The notes under the pieces: generated by a model
Database searches by the model: none
What the model saw: only the letters and a program-made list of their open reading frames with translations
Told to the model about the DNA's origin: nothing
Position numbers and translations under genes: made by a program
Part shown: positions 1 through 7,633 of the stretch, piece after piece
Layout of the letters: every line of letters begins with the position of its first letter
Position numbering within the stretch: the first letter of the stretch is position 1
Origin: Hyphomicrobiales bacterium
GTDB taxonomy: Bacteria > Pseudomonadota > Alphaproteobacteria > Rhizobiales > SZUA-8
Length of the DNA stretch: 13,328 nt
Direction of reading: 5' to 3'
NCBI GenBank assembly: GCA_003232175.1
Contig: QILX01000359.1
Location: forward strand, 1 to 13,328

Positions 1-1007
1 ACCGTCTTGACCCCTTCGCCCGTATACCCCCCGACGATACCATTGAACTCCAACGTGGGCCGCGACCAGAGCTGTTCGAGCACCGAGTACCCCGCTTCAC
101 CTGCCGGCCTGGTCAGCCCGATATCGCCTAGAAATGAGTTCTCATCCAGCGCCAGCCCGTCCCACTGGGCCTTCACCTCCGGGGCAAGATCATGGACCCC
201 GTCATAAAATCCCGGAACTGAGACGCTGCCATCTTCGTTGTGCAGCGAGGCCAGCAAACCAGCCAAAACACCGATGGGATTCAGCGCCGGGCCACCATAC
301 ATGCCAGAATGAAGATCGCGGGAGGGACCGGTAATGACAACCTCTTCAGCCAGCAACCCGCGCAACCGGATCGAGATCGCCGGGGTATTGGCGTCCCACA
401 TGCCGGTATCGCAAACCAGGGCGTAATCGGCCCGCAATTTATCGGCATGGGCGTCGAGGAATGGCGCGAGGCTGGGAGAACCGCTTTCCTCCTCCCCTTC
501 GATAAGAACCGAGACCTCGACCGGCAGCTCGCCCCGTATGGCGATTATGGCCCGGCAGGCTTCAAAAAAGGTCCAGAATTGGCCTTTGTCATCGCTGGCC
601 CCCCGGGCGACAATGCGCGCATCATCACCGGTACCTGCGATATAAGGTTCAAAAGGCGGCTGGTCCCAAAGCTCCAAGGGGTCGGCGGGCTGTACATCAT
701 AATGACCGTAAAACAGCACGTGAGGCACCATTGCATTGCCTTCAGGCTTATGGTGACCGACAACCATGGACTGGCCGGTCGTCGGATAGACACTGGATTT
801 AAAGCCGGAATAGGCCATGTTTTCAGCGGTCCATCGTGCTGCCTTTTTACAGTCTTCCAAATGAGCCGGGTCGGTCGAAATGCTCGGTATTTTCAGAAAT
901 TCGAACAATCGCTCCAGACTTTGATCCATGTCCCTGTCGACCTGGGTCAAAATAGCGTCAAGGCCCGTCTCCGGTGCGGCTTCGGCGGAATTAGGGTCAT
1001 CGCTCAT
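1..1007 (-). CDS. M20-family metallodipeptidase, C-terminus cut off by window edge
   Basis: This gene reads from an ATG at 1007 leftward and is still open at base 1, giving 335 visible residues of a family usually about 450-470 long. Members hydrolyse di- or tripeptides with a two-metal (usually zinc) centre in the cytoplasm. The metal-site motifs are in order: GHYDVQP at residues 101-107 (His102, Asp104), GASDDKG at 136-142, EGEEESGS at 170-177 with the catalytic and metal-binding glutamates at 172-173, Asp200, and DLHSG at 231-235. The last of these begins the lid or dimerisation domain. The final metal-binding histidine would lie beyond the window. A strong ribosome binding site (GGGAGG) lies just upstream of the ATG at about 1014-1019. 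The gene is divergent from the cobalamin operon and has no obvious link to it. The family is sure; the exact substrate (carnosine-like, Cys-Gly or other dipeptides) cannot be told. Confidence 0.93.
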   Translation of the reverse strand, partial: MSDDPNSAEAAPETGLDAILTQVDRDMDQSLERLFEFLKIPSISTDPAHLEDCKKAARWTAENMAYSGFKSSVYPTTGQSMVVGHHKPEGNAMVPHVLFYGHYDVQPADPLELWDQPPFEPYIAGTGDDARIVARGASDDKGQFWTFFEACRAIIAIRGELPVEVSVLIEGEEESGSPSLAPFLDAHADKLRADYALVCDTGMWDANTPAISIRLRGLLAEEVVITGPSRDLHSGMYGGPALNPIGVLAGLLASLHNEDGSVSVPGFYDGVHDLAPEVKAQWDGLALDENSFLGDIGLTRPAGEAGYSVLEQLWSRPTLEFNGIVGGYTGEGVKT

Positions 1008-1045
1008 AATCGACCTCCCACGGCGTTCAGTGTGATTCGCAAATG

Positions 1046-1073
1046 ATCATAATGCGCCACCGGTCCGGAACAA
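1046..1073 (-). promoter_or_regulatory. candidate sigma-70-type promoter for the M20 peptidase gene
   Basis: On the minus strand there is TTGTTC (1068-1073), a 16-nt spacer, and TATGAT (1046-1051). The second element matches the -10 consensus at five of six positions; the first is weak. Transcription would start near 1039, leaving a leader of about 30 nt before the ATG at 1007. This is a motif match only. Confidence 0.3.
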
Positions 1074-1154
1074 TGGTCCAAGGCCAGAAATGGTTTCTAA
1101 GTTGTGAGCCGAACACCGATTATTTCGAACGTTTCAGCCTGGGGGATTCTCAGC

Positions 1155-1182
1155 TTGCGCGCGCCACCGGATCATCTATCAT
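1155..1182 (+). promoter_or_regulatory. candidate promoter of the cobalamin operon
   Basis: TTGCGC (1155-1160), a 16-nt spacer and TATCAT (1177-1182) form a reasonable -35/-10 pair. Transcription would start at about 1189, just ahead of the first conserved riboswitch bases, which is where it is expected. Support comes from the motif plus its position. Confidence 0.45.
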
Positions 1183-1191
1183 CCCCTAACG

Positions 1192-1368
1192 CGTCGGTTC
1201 CCCATCTGGGGATCAAACGGGAATCCGGTGAGGCCAGCCCAAATGGGCAAGGGCCAATGCCGGAACTGCCCCCGCAACTGTAAGCGGCAACGGTGTTTCA
1301 CAAAGCCACTGGGACCAGTCCCCCGGGAAGGCGAAACATCTTGAAACCGCAAGTCAGGAGACCGGCCG
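1192..1368 (+). ncRNA. cobalamin (AdoCbl) riboswitch
   Basis: The conserved blocks of the cobalamin riboswitch aptamer appear in the right order. GGGAAT with GGTG lies at 1219-1230. The core GCCGGAACTGCCCC...GCAACTGTAAGCGG occupies 1259-1287. GCCACTGGG lies at 1305-1313 and GGGAAGGCG at 1325-1333. The closing B12 box AAGTCAGGAGACCGGCC is at 1351-1367. The RNA binds adenosylcobalamin and lowers expression of the downstream genes. It sits 52 nt before cbtB, the first gene of a plus-strand run of cobalt transport and cobalamin genes, so it very probably controls that whole operon. The outer boundaries are approximate because the closing helix was judged by eye. Confidence 0.95.
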
Positions 1369-1387
1369 GGCGCGTGGACGACCCATC

Positions 1388-1405
1388 GCCGTCGGGTGTG
1401 ACGGC
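1388..1405 (+). promoter_or_regulatory. hairpin between riboswitch and cbtB ribosome binding site (possible expression platform)
   Basis: GCCGTC (1388-1393), a six-base loop and GACGGC (1400-1405) form a perfect six-pair stem. It ends four bases before the cbtB Shine-Dalgarno AAGGAGA (1409-1415). It has no run of U after it, so it is not a textbook terminator. Control of translation start is more likely. The mechanism is inferred. Confidence 0.4.
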
Positions 1406-1420
1406 TTCAAGGAGACTGAT

Positions 1421-1624
1421 ATGACCTCTTTTTCCCCCGCAACGGACACGGCACCAAGCTCCGAGCAACCCCAGGTCGCAGATATGTCCGCTGCCGCCGC
1501 CCCGGCCATCGCAACGGCTTTCTTCGGGCTGTTCATCCTCTGGGGTGCCGGTTTTGCGCAACCTGAAGCGCTGCACAACGCCACCCACGATACCCGGCAC
1601 GCATTTGCATTCCCCTGTCATTAG
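1421..1624 (+). CDS. cbtB: CbtB, small cobalt-transport subunit
   Basis: This 67-residue protein has a polar N-terminus, one hydrophobic segment at about residues 27-46 and a metal-binding-looking tail with His52, His56, His60, Cys66 and His67 (ending FPCH). This is the pattern of the CbtB family: a single membrane span with a histidine-rich C-terminus that pairs with CbtA as a predicted cobalt importer. The assignment of cobalt as substrate for the family rests largely on its link to B12 riboswitches and cobalamin genes, both of which are seen here. The ATG at 1421 has a good ribosome binding site (AAGGAGA, 1409-1415). It is the first gene after the riboswitch, and cbtA follows after a 9-bp gap. 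Confidence 0.9.
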   Translation: MTSFSPATDTAPSSEQPQVADMSAAAAPAIATAFFGLFILWGAGFAQPEALHNATHDTRHAFAFPCH

Positions 1625-1633
1625 GGGGCACTC

Positions 1634-2314
1634 ATGTTCAAAAATATCATGGCGACAGGTCTTGTCGCCGGCGTGGCCGTCGGGCTGATCCTGGCGGCAC
1701 TGCAATTGGCGGTCACCAGCCCGCTTATTCTTCAGGCCGAAGTTTATGAAACCGGCGAGGCGATCTCGGGGTTGAGTGGGGAAAAGGCTGCGGCGGACAA
1801 TTTCCTGCGCCATGCATTGACCGGCCTTGCCACGGTACTGACGAGCATCGGCTTTGCTCTGCTTCTCATCGCCCTCATGGTTCTCAACGGTCGGCCCATT
1901 GACGGGAAAAGCGGTCTTTTGTGGGGGCTGGGCGGATTTGCCGCGGTGACCCTGGCACCATCCCTGGGCCTGGCGCCGGGGCTTCCCGGTAGCGCTTCGG
2001 CGGTGCTGAGTTCGGTGCAAATCTGGTGGCTTGGCACCGTTTTGGCGACTGCTATCGGGTTGTGGGCGGTATTTTTCAAGGACCGACCGGCCATCAAGTC
2101 AGCGGGGCTGGCACTCATCGCCGTGCCCCATCTGATCGGCGCACCGATGCCCGAACAGTTTACCTCCGGTGCACCGGCGGAATTGGCCAGCACCTTCGCC
2201 TCAGCCTCGATCGTCCTTAGCGGAATTTTCTGGACACTGATCGGCTGGACAACGGGCACTTTGTGGAGCCGGCTGGCGCAACGCAAAGCCCAGGGCCAGC
2301 CGACCCCGGCCTGA
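1634..2314 (+). CDS. cbtA: CbtA, membrane subunit of predicted cobalt transporter
   Basis: This is a 226-residue, highly hydrophobic protein of normal length for CbtA. Hydrophobic segments lie at about residues 6-26, 63-84, 95-113, 129-148, 155-170 and 188-209. Family features include AEVYE after the first span (35-39), LAP at 107-109 ahead of LPG at 117-119, a conserved WW at 131-132 and PHLIGAP at 165-171. It is expected in the inner membrane, working with CbtB to bring in cobalt for the corrin ring. The loop after AEVYE, which in many relatives carries a cluster of histidines, has none here; only His60 follows. The ATG has AGGGGGC just upstream. The gene lies 9 bp after cbtB and 17 bp before cobU, so it is in the same transcript. 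CbtA family membership is firm; transport of cobalt is inferred. Confidence 0.9.
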   Translation: MFKNIMATGLVAGVAVGLILAALQLAVTSPLILQAEVYETGEAISGLSGEKAAADNFLRHALTGLATVLTSIGFALLLIALMVLNGRPIDGKSGLLWGLGGFAAVTLAPSLGLAPGLPGSASAVLSSVQIWWLGTVLATAIGLWAVFFKDRPAIKSAGLALIAVPHLIGAPMPEQFTSGAPAELASTFASASIVLSGIFWTLIGWTTGTLWSRLAQRKAQGQPTPA

Positions 2315-2331
2315 CACCGGGGCATTGGCAA

Positions 2332-2877
2332 ATGGATATCGACAACGGTAAGACCCTGCTGATCCTCGGCGGGGCGCGGTCCGGCAAAAGCGCATTCGGG
2401 GAGGCCATCGCGAGGGCCTCGTCCCTTGACCTTCACTATGTGGCCACCGCCACCGCCGGTGATGAGGAAATGTCCGCCCGCATCTCTGCCCATAGAAAAG
2501 CTCGCGGCAAGGCCTGGATCACCCATGAGGTCGAAATCGATATTTGCCGGATCCTCACAGACCATGGCGGCAAAGGTTCGGTTCTGATGATCGACTGCCT
2601 GACCCTGTGGTTGAGCAACTTGATGGAGGCAAACCATGATGTCGGTGCCCAGACCCAGGCCCTTGTCAAAACCCTTGGCCGCGCCCGGGGCGCCGTCATC
2701 GTGATCAGTAACGAGGTCGGTGCCGGTATTGTCCCGGGCACCGCAATGGGCCGGGCGTTCCGCGATGCGCAAGGGGTTCTCAATCAGTGCATCGCCGGGG
2801 CGGCGGACAATGTCGTTCTGGTCACCGCCGGCCTGCCCATGGCCCTCAAATCAGATGGAAGGCCAAACCATGGCTGA
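2332..2877 (+). CDS. cobU (cobP): bifunctional adenosylcobinamide kinase / adenosylcobinamide-phosphate guanylyltransferase
   Basis: CobU/CobP phosphorylates adenosylcobinamide and then transfers GMP to it, giving the GDP-activated form used for attachment of the lower ligand. The 181-residue protein has the typical length. It shows the P-loop GGARSGKS at 13-20, YVATA at 36-40, and the HR pair at His54, the position of the histidine that carries GMP in characterised CobU. It also has DCLTLWLSNL at 88-97, SNEVGAGIVP at 126-135, FRDAQGVLNQ at 143-152 and a C-terminal AGLPMALK. The ATG at 2332 is chosen over one at 2263 because the earlier one adds an unrelated 23-residue stretch lying inside cbtA. 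The gene ends 8 bp inside cobW, suggesting coupled translation. All expected motifs are present and it looks functional. Confidence 0.95.
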   Translation: MDIDNGKTLLILGGARSGKSAFGEAIARASSLDLHYVATATAGDEEMSARISAHRKARGKAWITHEVEIDICRILTDHGGKGSVLMIDCLTLWLSNLMEANHDVGAQTQALVKTLGRARGAVIVISNEVGAGIVPGTAMGRAFRDAQGVLNQCIAGAADNVVLVTAGLPMALKSDGRPNHG

Positions 2878-3907
2878 TACTACGAAAATTCCCACTACTG
2901 TCATCACCGGCTTTCTGGGTGCCGGCAAAACCACCTTGATCCGCCATCTGATCGAAAATCCTGGCGGGCGGCGTATCGCCCTCATTGTCAACGAGTTTGG
3001 CGATATCGGCATTGACGGCGAGGTGCTCAAAGCCTGCGCCAGCCCGCTTTGCACCGAGGACGATATTGTCGAGCTTGCCAATGGCTGCATTTGCTGCACC
3101 GTGGCGGACGACTTCATCCCCACTATGTCAGCCCTTCTGGAACGCCCCAGCCCCCCCGACCACATCGTCATCGAGACCTCCGGGCTCGCCCTGCCCCAGC
3201 CCCTGGTCCGGGCCTTCAACTGGCCCGAAATCCGCAACCAGGTGACCGTTGACGGCGTGGTGACGGTGGTCGATGGCGCTGCCCTGGCGGACGGACGCAT
3301 TGCCGCGGACGAAACCGCCCTGGCCGACCAGCGCGCCGCCGACGGGGCGCTGGACCATGATGACCCCATCGAAGAGGTGTTCGAGGATCAGCTCGCTGCC
3401 GCCGACATGATTGTGCTCACCAAGGCCGACCTTGTCACCGACGACGCCCGGGCCAGGGTCCGGAAGCAGCTCGGCGCGGCTTTGCGCCCCGGTGTCACCA
3501 TGGTCGACGCCGCCCATGGCGTTCTGCCCGCCTCGGTGCTTCTGGGGCTTGAGGCGGCGGCGGAGACCGACCTGGCCGCCCGCATCGGCCATCATGCCGA
3601 GGGCGAGGAGCACGAACACGACGATTTTGACACCGAAGTGATCGATCTGGGGGTCTTTGCCGATGCCCGGACGCTGATCACACGGGCACGGGCCGCCATC
3701 GCCGCCACGGGACTGTTGCGCTTGAAGGGCTTTGCCCATATCGACGGCAAGGATATGCGCCTGGTGGTACAGGCGGTCGGGCCCCGGGTTGAGACTTATT
3801 TTGACCGTCCATGGCATCAGGATGAGCCGCGTGTCACCCGACTGGTTGCCATCGGCCTTGCCGGTTATGACGCCGCGGCCTTGCGCGCCATCCTGTCCGG
3901 CGGTTGA
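2870..3907 (+). CDS. cobW: CobW, GTP-dependent metallochaperone-type protein of the cobalamin pathway
   Basis: This 345-residue G3E-family GTPase has the P-loop GFLGAGKTT at 14-22, the CxCC metal-binding motif (Cys73, Cys75, Cys76 in NGCICCT), ETSG at 102-105 and the guanine-specificity motif TKAD at 184-187. A His/acid-rich stretch follows at 241-250 (HHAEGEEHEH), then a CobW C-terminal domain ending near FDRPW (311-315). CobW is tied to aerobic B12 synthesis and is thought to deliver cobalt to the CobNST chelatase; its place directly before cobN fits that. The start is the ATG at 2870, overlapping the end of cobU by 8 bp, with GGAAGG at 2857-2862 as ribosome binding site. A longer in-frame extension from 2720 lies wholly inside cobU and is unlikely. 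The family is certain; cobalt delivery is the usual proposal. Confidence 0.94.
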   Translation: MADTTKIPTTVITGFLGAGKTTLIRHLIENPGGRRIALIVNEFGDIGIDGEVLKACASPLCTEDDIVELANGCICCTVADDFIPTMSALLERPSPPDHIVIETSGLALPQPLVRAFNWPEIRNQVTVDGVVTVVDGAALADGRIAADETALADQRAADGALDHDDPIEEVFEDQLAAADMIVLTKADLVTDDARARVRKQLGAALRPGVTMVDAAHGVLPASVLLGLEAAAETDLAARIGHHAEGEEHEHDDFDTEVIDLGVFADARTLITRARAAIAATGLLRLKGFAHIDGKDMRLVVQAVGPRVETYFDRPWHQDEPRVTRLVAIGLAGYDAAALRAILSGG

Positions 3908-3914
3908 CCGGTCC

Positions 3915-5507
3915 ATGCACCTTCTCAACGTCCAGCCCGGAACCATCGATGATGGCGATGAGGCCGTCGATATCGGCCAGACACCGGCGGATATCGTCAT
4001 CCTCTCCGCCGCCGACACCGAGCTTGCGACCCTGGCCGCCGCCCATGGCGCCTACGGACCAAACGCCCCCTCCTTACGCCTGGCCAGCCTGTTGCAGCTG
4101 CGGCACCCCATGTCGGTCGACCTTTACACCGACCAGACCCTGTCGCGGGCGCGAATTGTCATCGTCCGGCTGCTCGGTGGCCGCAGCTACTGGCCCTATG
4201 GCGTTGAACAGCTCATCGAATGTGCCCAAACCGGCGCCTTTGAACTGGCACTGCTGCCCGGCGACGACAAGTCCGATGACGATCTGCGGTCGGCGTCAAC
4301 CATCGGCGACGAATTTTACGATCGGCTCTGGGCCTATTTCATCCATGGCGGCGGCGCCAATGCCCGTGGCGCCATCGCCCTCGCCGCCGCCCTCATCGAC
4401 AAGGGCGATGCGCCGCCCCAGGCCGCGCCATTGCTCGCCGCCGGGCTCTACTGGCCAAACCAGTCCACCCCAGGCCTTGCCGATTTACGCTCCAATTGGA
4501 CGGCCACCCGCCCGTTGGCCGCCATCACTTTTTACCGGGCGCTGCTGCAAAGCGGCCAGACCGAAACCATCGATGCGCTGATCACCGCCCTCGCCAGCAC
4601 CGGGCTCAATGCCCTGCCTGTCTATGCCCAGAGTTTCAAGGACCCCCTCGCCGCCGGCATCGTCACCCGTCTTTTCGCCGAAGCCCCGCCGCAGGTGGTG
4701 ATCAACCTCACCGGGTTCGCCCTGTCAGCGCCGGGCCATACACATGCGCCAACTCTTCTGGACGCCCCTGGCGGCGTGGTGCTGCAGGCGGTGATGGCCG
4801 GAGTGAACCGGGATGCCTGGGAGAAATCCACCCGTGGGCTGGGTACACGCGATATCGCCATGAATGTCGCCCTGCCCGAAATCGATGGCCGCCTCCACGC
4901 CCGCGCCATCGCTTTTAAAACCGAGCAACGCTTCGACGCCGTCACCGAAACCCCCATTGTCGTCCACCGGCCCGACGCCACCCGCGTCACCTTCACCGCC
5001 CGCCTTGCCGCCAACTGGGCGCAGCTTGGTGTCCTGCCAGCAAAAGAAAAACGCGTAGCGCTGGTGCTGGCCAATTACCCCAACCGCGACGGACGCATCG
5101 GCAATGGTGTTGGCCTTGATACTCCGGCAAGCAGCGCGGCACTTATCACCGACCTGGCGGCAGCGGGTTTTGACGTGCCCGGTGCACCCAGGCAGGGCAA
5201 ATCCCTGATGGACCTTTTGCTCGCCGGGCCGACCAATGCCCCACGGCAGGGCGAATTCGCCAACGGTGAACAGTTGCCACTGGCCGATTATTGTCGTTTT
5301 TTCAAAACCTTACCGGCTGATATTCAGACCGCCATCGAAGACCGCTGGGGCAGTCCGGAAGACGATCCCATGGTTGCGGACGGTGCATTCCATCTGCCGT
5401 TGCACCGGTTCGGCAATCTTGCCATCGGCATCCAGCCGGCCCGCGGCTACAATATCGATCCCAAGGCGAGCTATCACGATCCCGACCTCGTCCCCCCCCA
5501 TTTCTGA
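3915..5507 (+). CDS. cobN: CobN cobaltochelatase large subunit, N-terminal part (frame broken at about 5502)
   Basis: CobN is the large, ATP-dependent chelatase subunit that inserts cobalt into hydrogenobyrinic acid a,c-diamide together with CobS and CobT. This part encodes 530 residues that follow the CobN family closely. It opens with MHLLNVQPGTIDDG and TPADIVILSAADTE, and further on has IQPARGYNIDPK and YHDPDLVPPH near its end. It then stops at TGA 5505-5507. The family continues here with a conserved segment of the type xYLAFYxWL before RE, and that segment is missing. The rest of CobN resumes in another frame immediately downstream. From the ATG at 3915 to the stop at 7633 is 3719 nt; adding back 19 nt gives 1245 residues, the normal CobN length. 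The start is 7 bp after cobW with only a weak ribosome binding site. As written this fragment alone should not be an active chelatase. Confidence 0.9.
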   Translation: MHLLNVQPGTIDDGDEAVDIGQTPADIVILSAADTELATLAAAHGAYGPNAPSLRLASLLQLRHPMSVDLYTDQTLSRARIVIVRLLGGRSYWPYGVEQLIECAQTGAFELALLPGDDKSDDDLRSASTIGDEFYDRLWAYFIHGGGANARGAIALAAALIDKGDAPPQAAPLLAAGLYWPNQSTPGLADLRSNWTATRPLAAITFYRALLQSGQTETIDALITALASTGLNALPVYAQSFKDPLAAGIVTRLFAEAPPQVVINLTGFALSAPGHTHAPTLLDAPGGVVLQAVMAGVNRDAWEKSTRGLGTRDIAMNVALPEIDGRLHARAIAFKTEQRFDAVTETPIVVHRPDATRVTFTARLAANWAQLGVLPAKEKRVALVLANYPNRDGRIGNGVGLDTPASSAALITDLAAAGFDVPGAPRQGKSLMDLLLAGPTNAPRQGEFANGEQLPLADYCRFFKTLPADIQTAIEDRWGSPEDDPMVADGAFHLPLHRFGNLAIGIQPARGYNIDPKASYHDPDLVPPHF

Positions 5508-5533
5508 TCCGCGAGTCCTTCGAAGCCCACGCC

Positions 5534-7633
5534 ATGGTGCAGATGGGCAAACACGGCAATCTGGAATGGCTGCCCGGCAAAGGGCTGGCGCTGTCACAAA
5601 GCTGTTTCCCCGAAGCAGCGCTCGGCCCCCTGCCGCTGATCTACCCTTTCATTGTTAACGATCCCGGCGAGGGCGCCCAGGCCAAACGCCGCGCCGCCGC
5701 CGTCGTCATCGACCACCTGACCCCACCGCTGACCCGGGCCGAGACCTATGGCGATTTAAAAGAACTGGAGGCCCTGGCGGACGAATATTACGAAGCCGCC
5801 CAGTCCGACCCGCGCCGCACCAGGACCCTTGCCCGCGATATTCTTAGCCTGGCGCGCGCCACCGGCCTCGACGCTGATTGCGGCATCGAGGCGGGCACGG
5901 GCGAGGACGAGGCCCTGGCGCGCCTCGATGCCCATCTGTGTGACCTGAAGGAAATGCAGATCCGCGACGGCCTGCATATTTTCGGTGAAGCGCCAATGGG
6001 CGCATTGCTGGACCGGCTGCTGGTGGCGCTCGCCCGGGTGCCGCGCGGTGGCGGTGAAGGCGGTGATGCGTCCATAACCCGTGCCCTGGCCGACGATCTG
6101 GACCTTGAATTTGACCCCCTGGATGCCGAGATGGCCAAACCCTGGACAGGGCCCAAACCCAAAGCCCTCGCCGATATCTCCACCGAGCTGTGGCGCATCA
6201 CTGGCGACACGGTGGAGCGGCTGGAGCTTCTGGCCGAGGCTTTGGTATCGGGCGCAGAACCCATGCCGTCCACCTGGCCCGCCACCACATCAGTGCTTGC
6301 AGAAATTCAAGGCCGGTTGACCCCGGCGGTTTTGGCCAGCGGGACAGCCGAGACCGACGGGGTTCTCACAGCGCTTAATGGCCGCTTTGTTGCCCCTGGC
6401 CCTTCAGGCGCTCCAACGCGCGGGCGGCCCGATGTCCTGCCCACGGGGCGCAATTTTTATTCCGTCGATACCCGCGCCGTGCCGACACCCACGGCCTGGA
6501 CGCTCGGCCAGCGCTCGGCGGAACTTCTGGTCAAGGACTACCGCCAGCGCCATGGGGCATGGCCGCGCCACATGGCGCTGTCTGCCTGGGGTACCGCCAA
6601 TATGCGCACCGGCGGTGATGATATCGCGCAAGGCCTGGCGCTGATCGGCGTAAAGCCGGTATGGGAGCCAGCGTCACGGCGGGTCACCGGTTTTGAAATC
6701 CTGCCACTGGCGGCTTTGGGCCGGCCGCGGGTAGACATCACTTTACGGGTCTCAGGTTTCTTCCGCGACGCATTTCCAGCCCAGATGGACCTTTTTGACA
6801 GCGCCGTCCGCGCCGTCGCCGAGCTTGACGAGGCCGATGAGGACAACCCCCTGGCGCAGAAGGTGCGCGAGGACACCACCGCCCTGCTGGCCAAGGGACT
6901 AGAGGCCGATGAAGCTCGGCTGAAAGCAGGTTTTCGGGTGTTTTCTTCCAAGCCCGGCGCCTATGGGGCGGGGCTTCAGGCCCTGATCGACGAGGGTGGA
7001 TGGCAAACCCGCGCCGACTTTGGCGAATCTTACGAAGCCTGGAGCGCCTACGCTTACGGCAAGGGCAACGATGGCGCCGCCGAACCGGAGCTTTTCCGCC
7101 GACGGCTCACCCACATAGAGGCGGTGGTTCACAATCAGGACAACCGCGAGCACGACCTACTTGATTCGGACGACTACTACCAGTTTGAAGGCGGACTTTC
7201 CGCCGCCGTGGAGGCTGCGAGAGGCACCCGCCCGGCGCTTTACCACAATGACCATTCACGGCCCCAGACCCCCCGCATCGCAACTCTGGAAGAGGAAATC
7301 GCCCGGGTTGTGCGCGCCCGCGCCGTCAACCCCAAATGGATCGCCGGGGTGATGCGCCATGGTTATAAGGGCGCATTCGAGATCGCCGCCACGGTCGATT
7401 ACCTCTTTGCCTTCCAGGCCACCACCGGCGCCGTCGCCCATCATCATTTCGATCTTCTGTTCGACGCCTATCTGGGGGACGAAACGGTGCGCGATTTTAT
7501 CAAGCGCGAAAACCGCCCGGCTTTGGGCGAAATCGCCGCCCGCTTCCGCGAGGCCCTCACCCGAGAGCTCTGGCAGCCGCGATCAAACCGGGTCTATGAT
7601 CTTCTAACCGAAATCGAGGAGGGGATGGACTGA
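5534..7633 (+). CDS. cobN: CobN cobaltochelatase large subunit, C-terminal part (separate frame)
   Basis: This is the rest of CobN, in the -1 frame relative to the N-terminal part. Family-like sequence begins at about 5504 (LIRESFEAHA) and the first ATG is at 5534, giving 699 residues. Clear CobN landmarks are GKHGNLEWLPGK at residues 5-16, LYPFIVNDPGEG-type sequence, LTPPLTRAE, CDLKEMQIRDGLHIFG, FVAPGPSGAPTRGRPDVLP, GRNFYSVD, SNMRTGGDD-type sequence, NQDNREHDLLDSDDYYQFEGG, HNDHSRP and NPKWIAGVMRHGYKGAFEIA. No good ribosome binding site precedes 5534, so this is a displaced half of one gene rather than an evolved second subunit. The sequence itself is well kept, so the break is recent or artificial. 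It ends overlapping the start of cobO by one base (TGATG). Confidence 0.9.
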   Translation: MVQMGKHGNLEWLPGKGLALSQSCFPEAALGPLPLIYPFIVNDPGEGAQAKRRAAAVVIDHLTPPLTRAETYGDLKELEALADEYYEAAQSDPRRTRTLARDILSLARATGLDADCGIEAGTGEDEALARLDAHLCDLKEMQIRDGLHIFGEAPMGALLDRLLVALARVPRGGGEGGDASITRALADDLDLEFDPLDAEMAKPWTGPKPKALADISTELWRITGDTVERLELLAEALVSGAEPMPSTWPATTSVLAEIQGRLTPAVLASGTAETDGVLTALNGRFVAPGPSGAPTRGRPDVLPTGRNFYSVDTRAVPTPTAWTLGQRSAELLVKDYRQRHGAWPRHMALSAWGTANMRTGGDDIAQGLALIGVKPVWEPASRRVTGFEILPLAALGRPRVDITLRVSGFFRDAFPAQMDLFDSAVRAVAELDEADEDNPLAQKVREDTTALLAKGLEADEARLKAGFRVFSSKPGAYGAGLQALIDEGGWQTRADFGESYEAWSAYAYGKGNDGAAEPELFRRRLTHIEAVVHNQDNREHDLLDSDDYYQFEGGLSAAVEAARGTRPALYHNDHSRPQTPRIATLEEEIARVVRARAVNPKWIAGVMRHGYKGAFEIAATVDYLFAFQATTGAVAHHHFDLLFDAYLGDETVRDFIKRENRPALGEIAARFREALTRELWQPRSNRVYDLLTEIEEGMD

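Noticed and set aside
240..1046. 268-codon plus-strand open frame across the M20 peptidase region
   Set aside because: It lies opposite a gene with all M20 metal-site motifs and a strong ribosome binding site. Its own translation has no recognisable family and looks like an antisense shadow.
1298..2020. 240-codon minus-strand open frame over the riboswitch, cbtB and cbtA
   Set aside because: It is antisense to the riboswitch aptamer and two recognised genes. The translation is low in hydrophobic pattern and matches nothing known.
1744..2772. 342-codon minus-strand open frame opposite cbtA and cobU
   Set aside because: Long antisense frames are common in GC-rich DNA. The plus strand holds two clearly conserved genes here.
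3128..4018. 296-codon minus-strand open frame opposite cobW and the cobN start
   Set aside because: The plus-strand frames carry unmistakable CobW and CobN motifs; the antisense product has none.
5492..5499. Eight-C homopolymer in cobN as a simple one-base sequencing slip
   Set aside because: A one-base error would leave all family residues in place. Here about six to seven conserved residues are also absent, so the geometry needs a loss of 19 nt. It is kept only as a possible slippery site.
5534..7633. C-terminal half of CobN as a true separate subunit gene
   Set aside because: It has no convincing ribosome binding site, and conserved CobN residues continue upstream of its first ATG. The break falls inside a conserved block rather than at a domain boundary.
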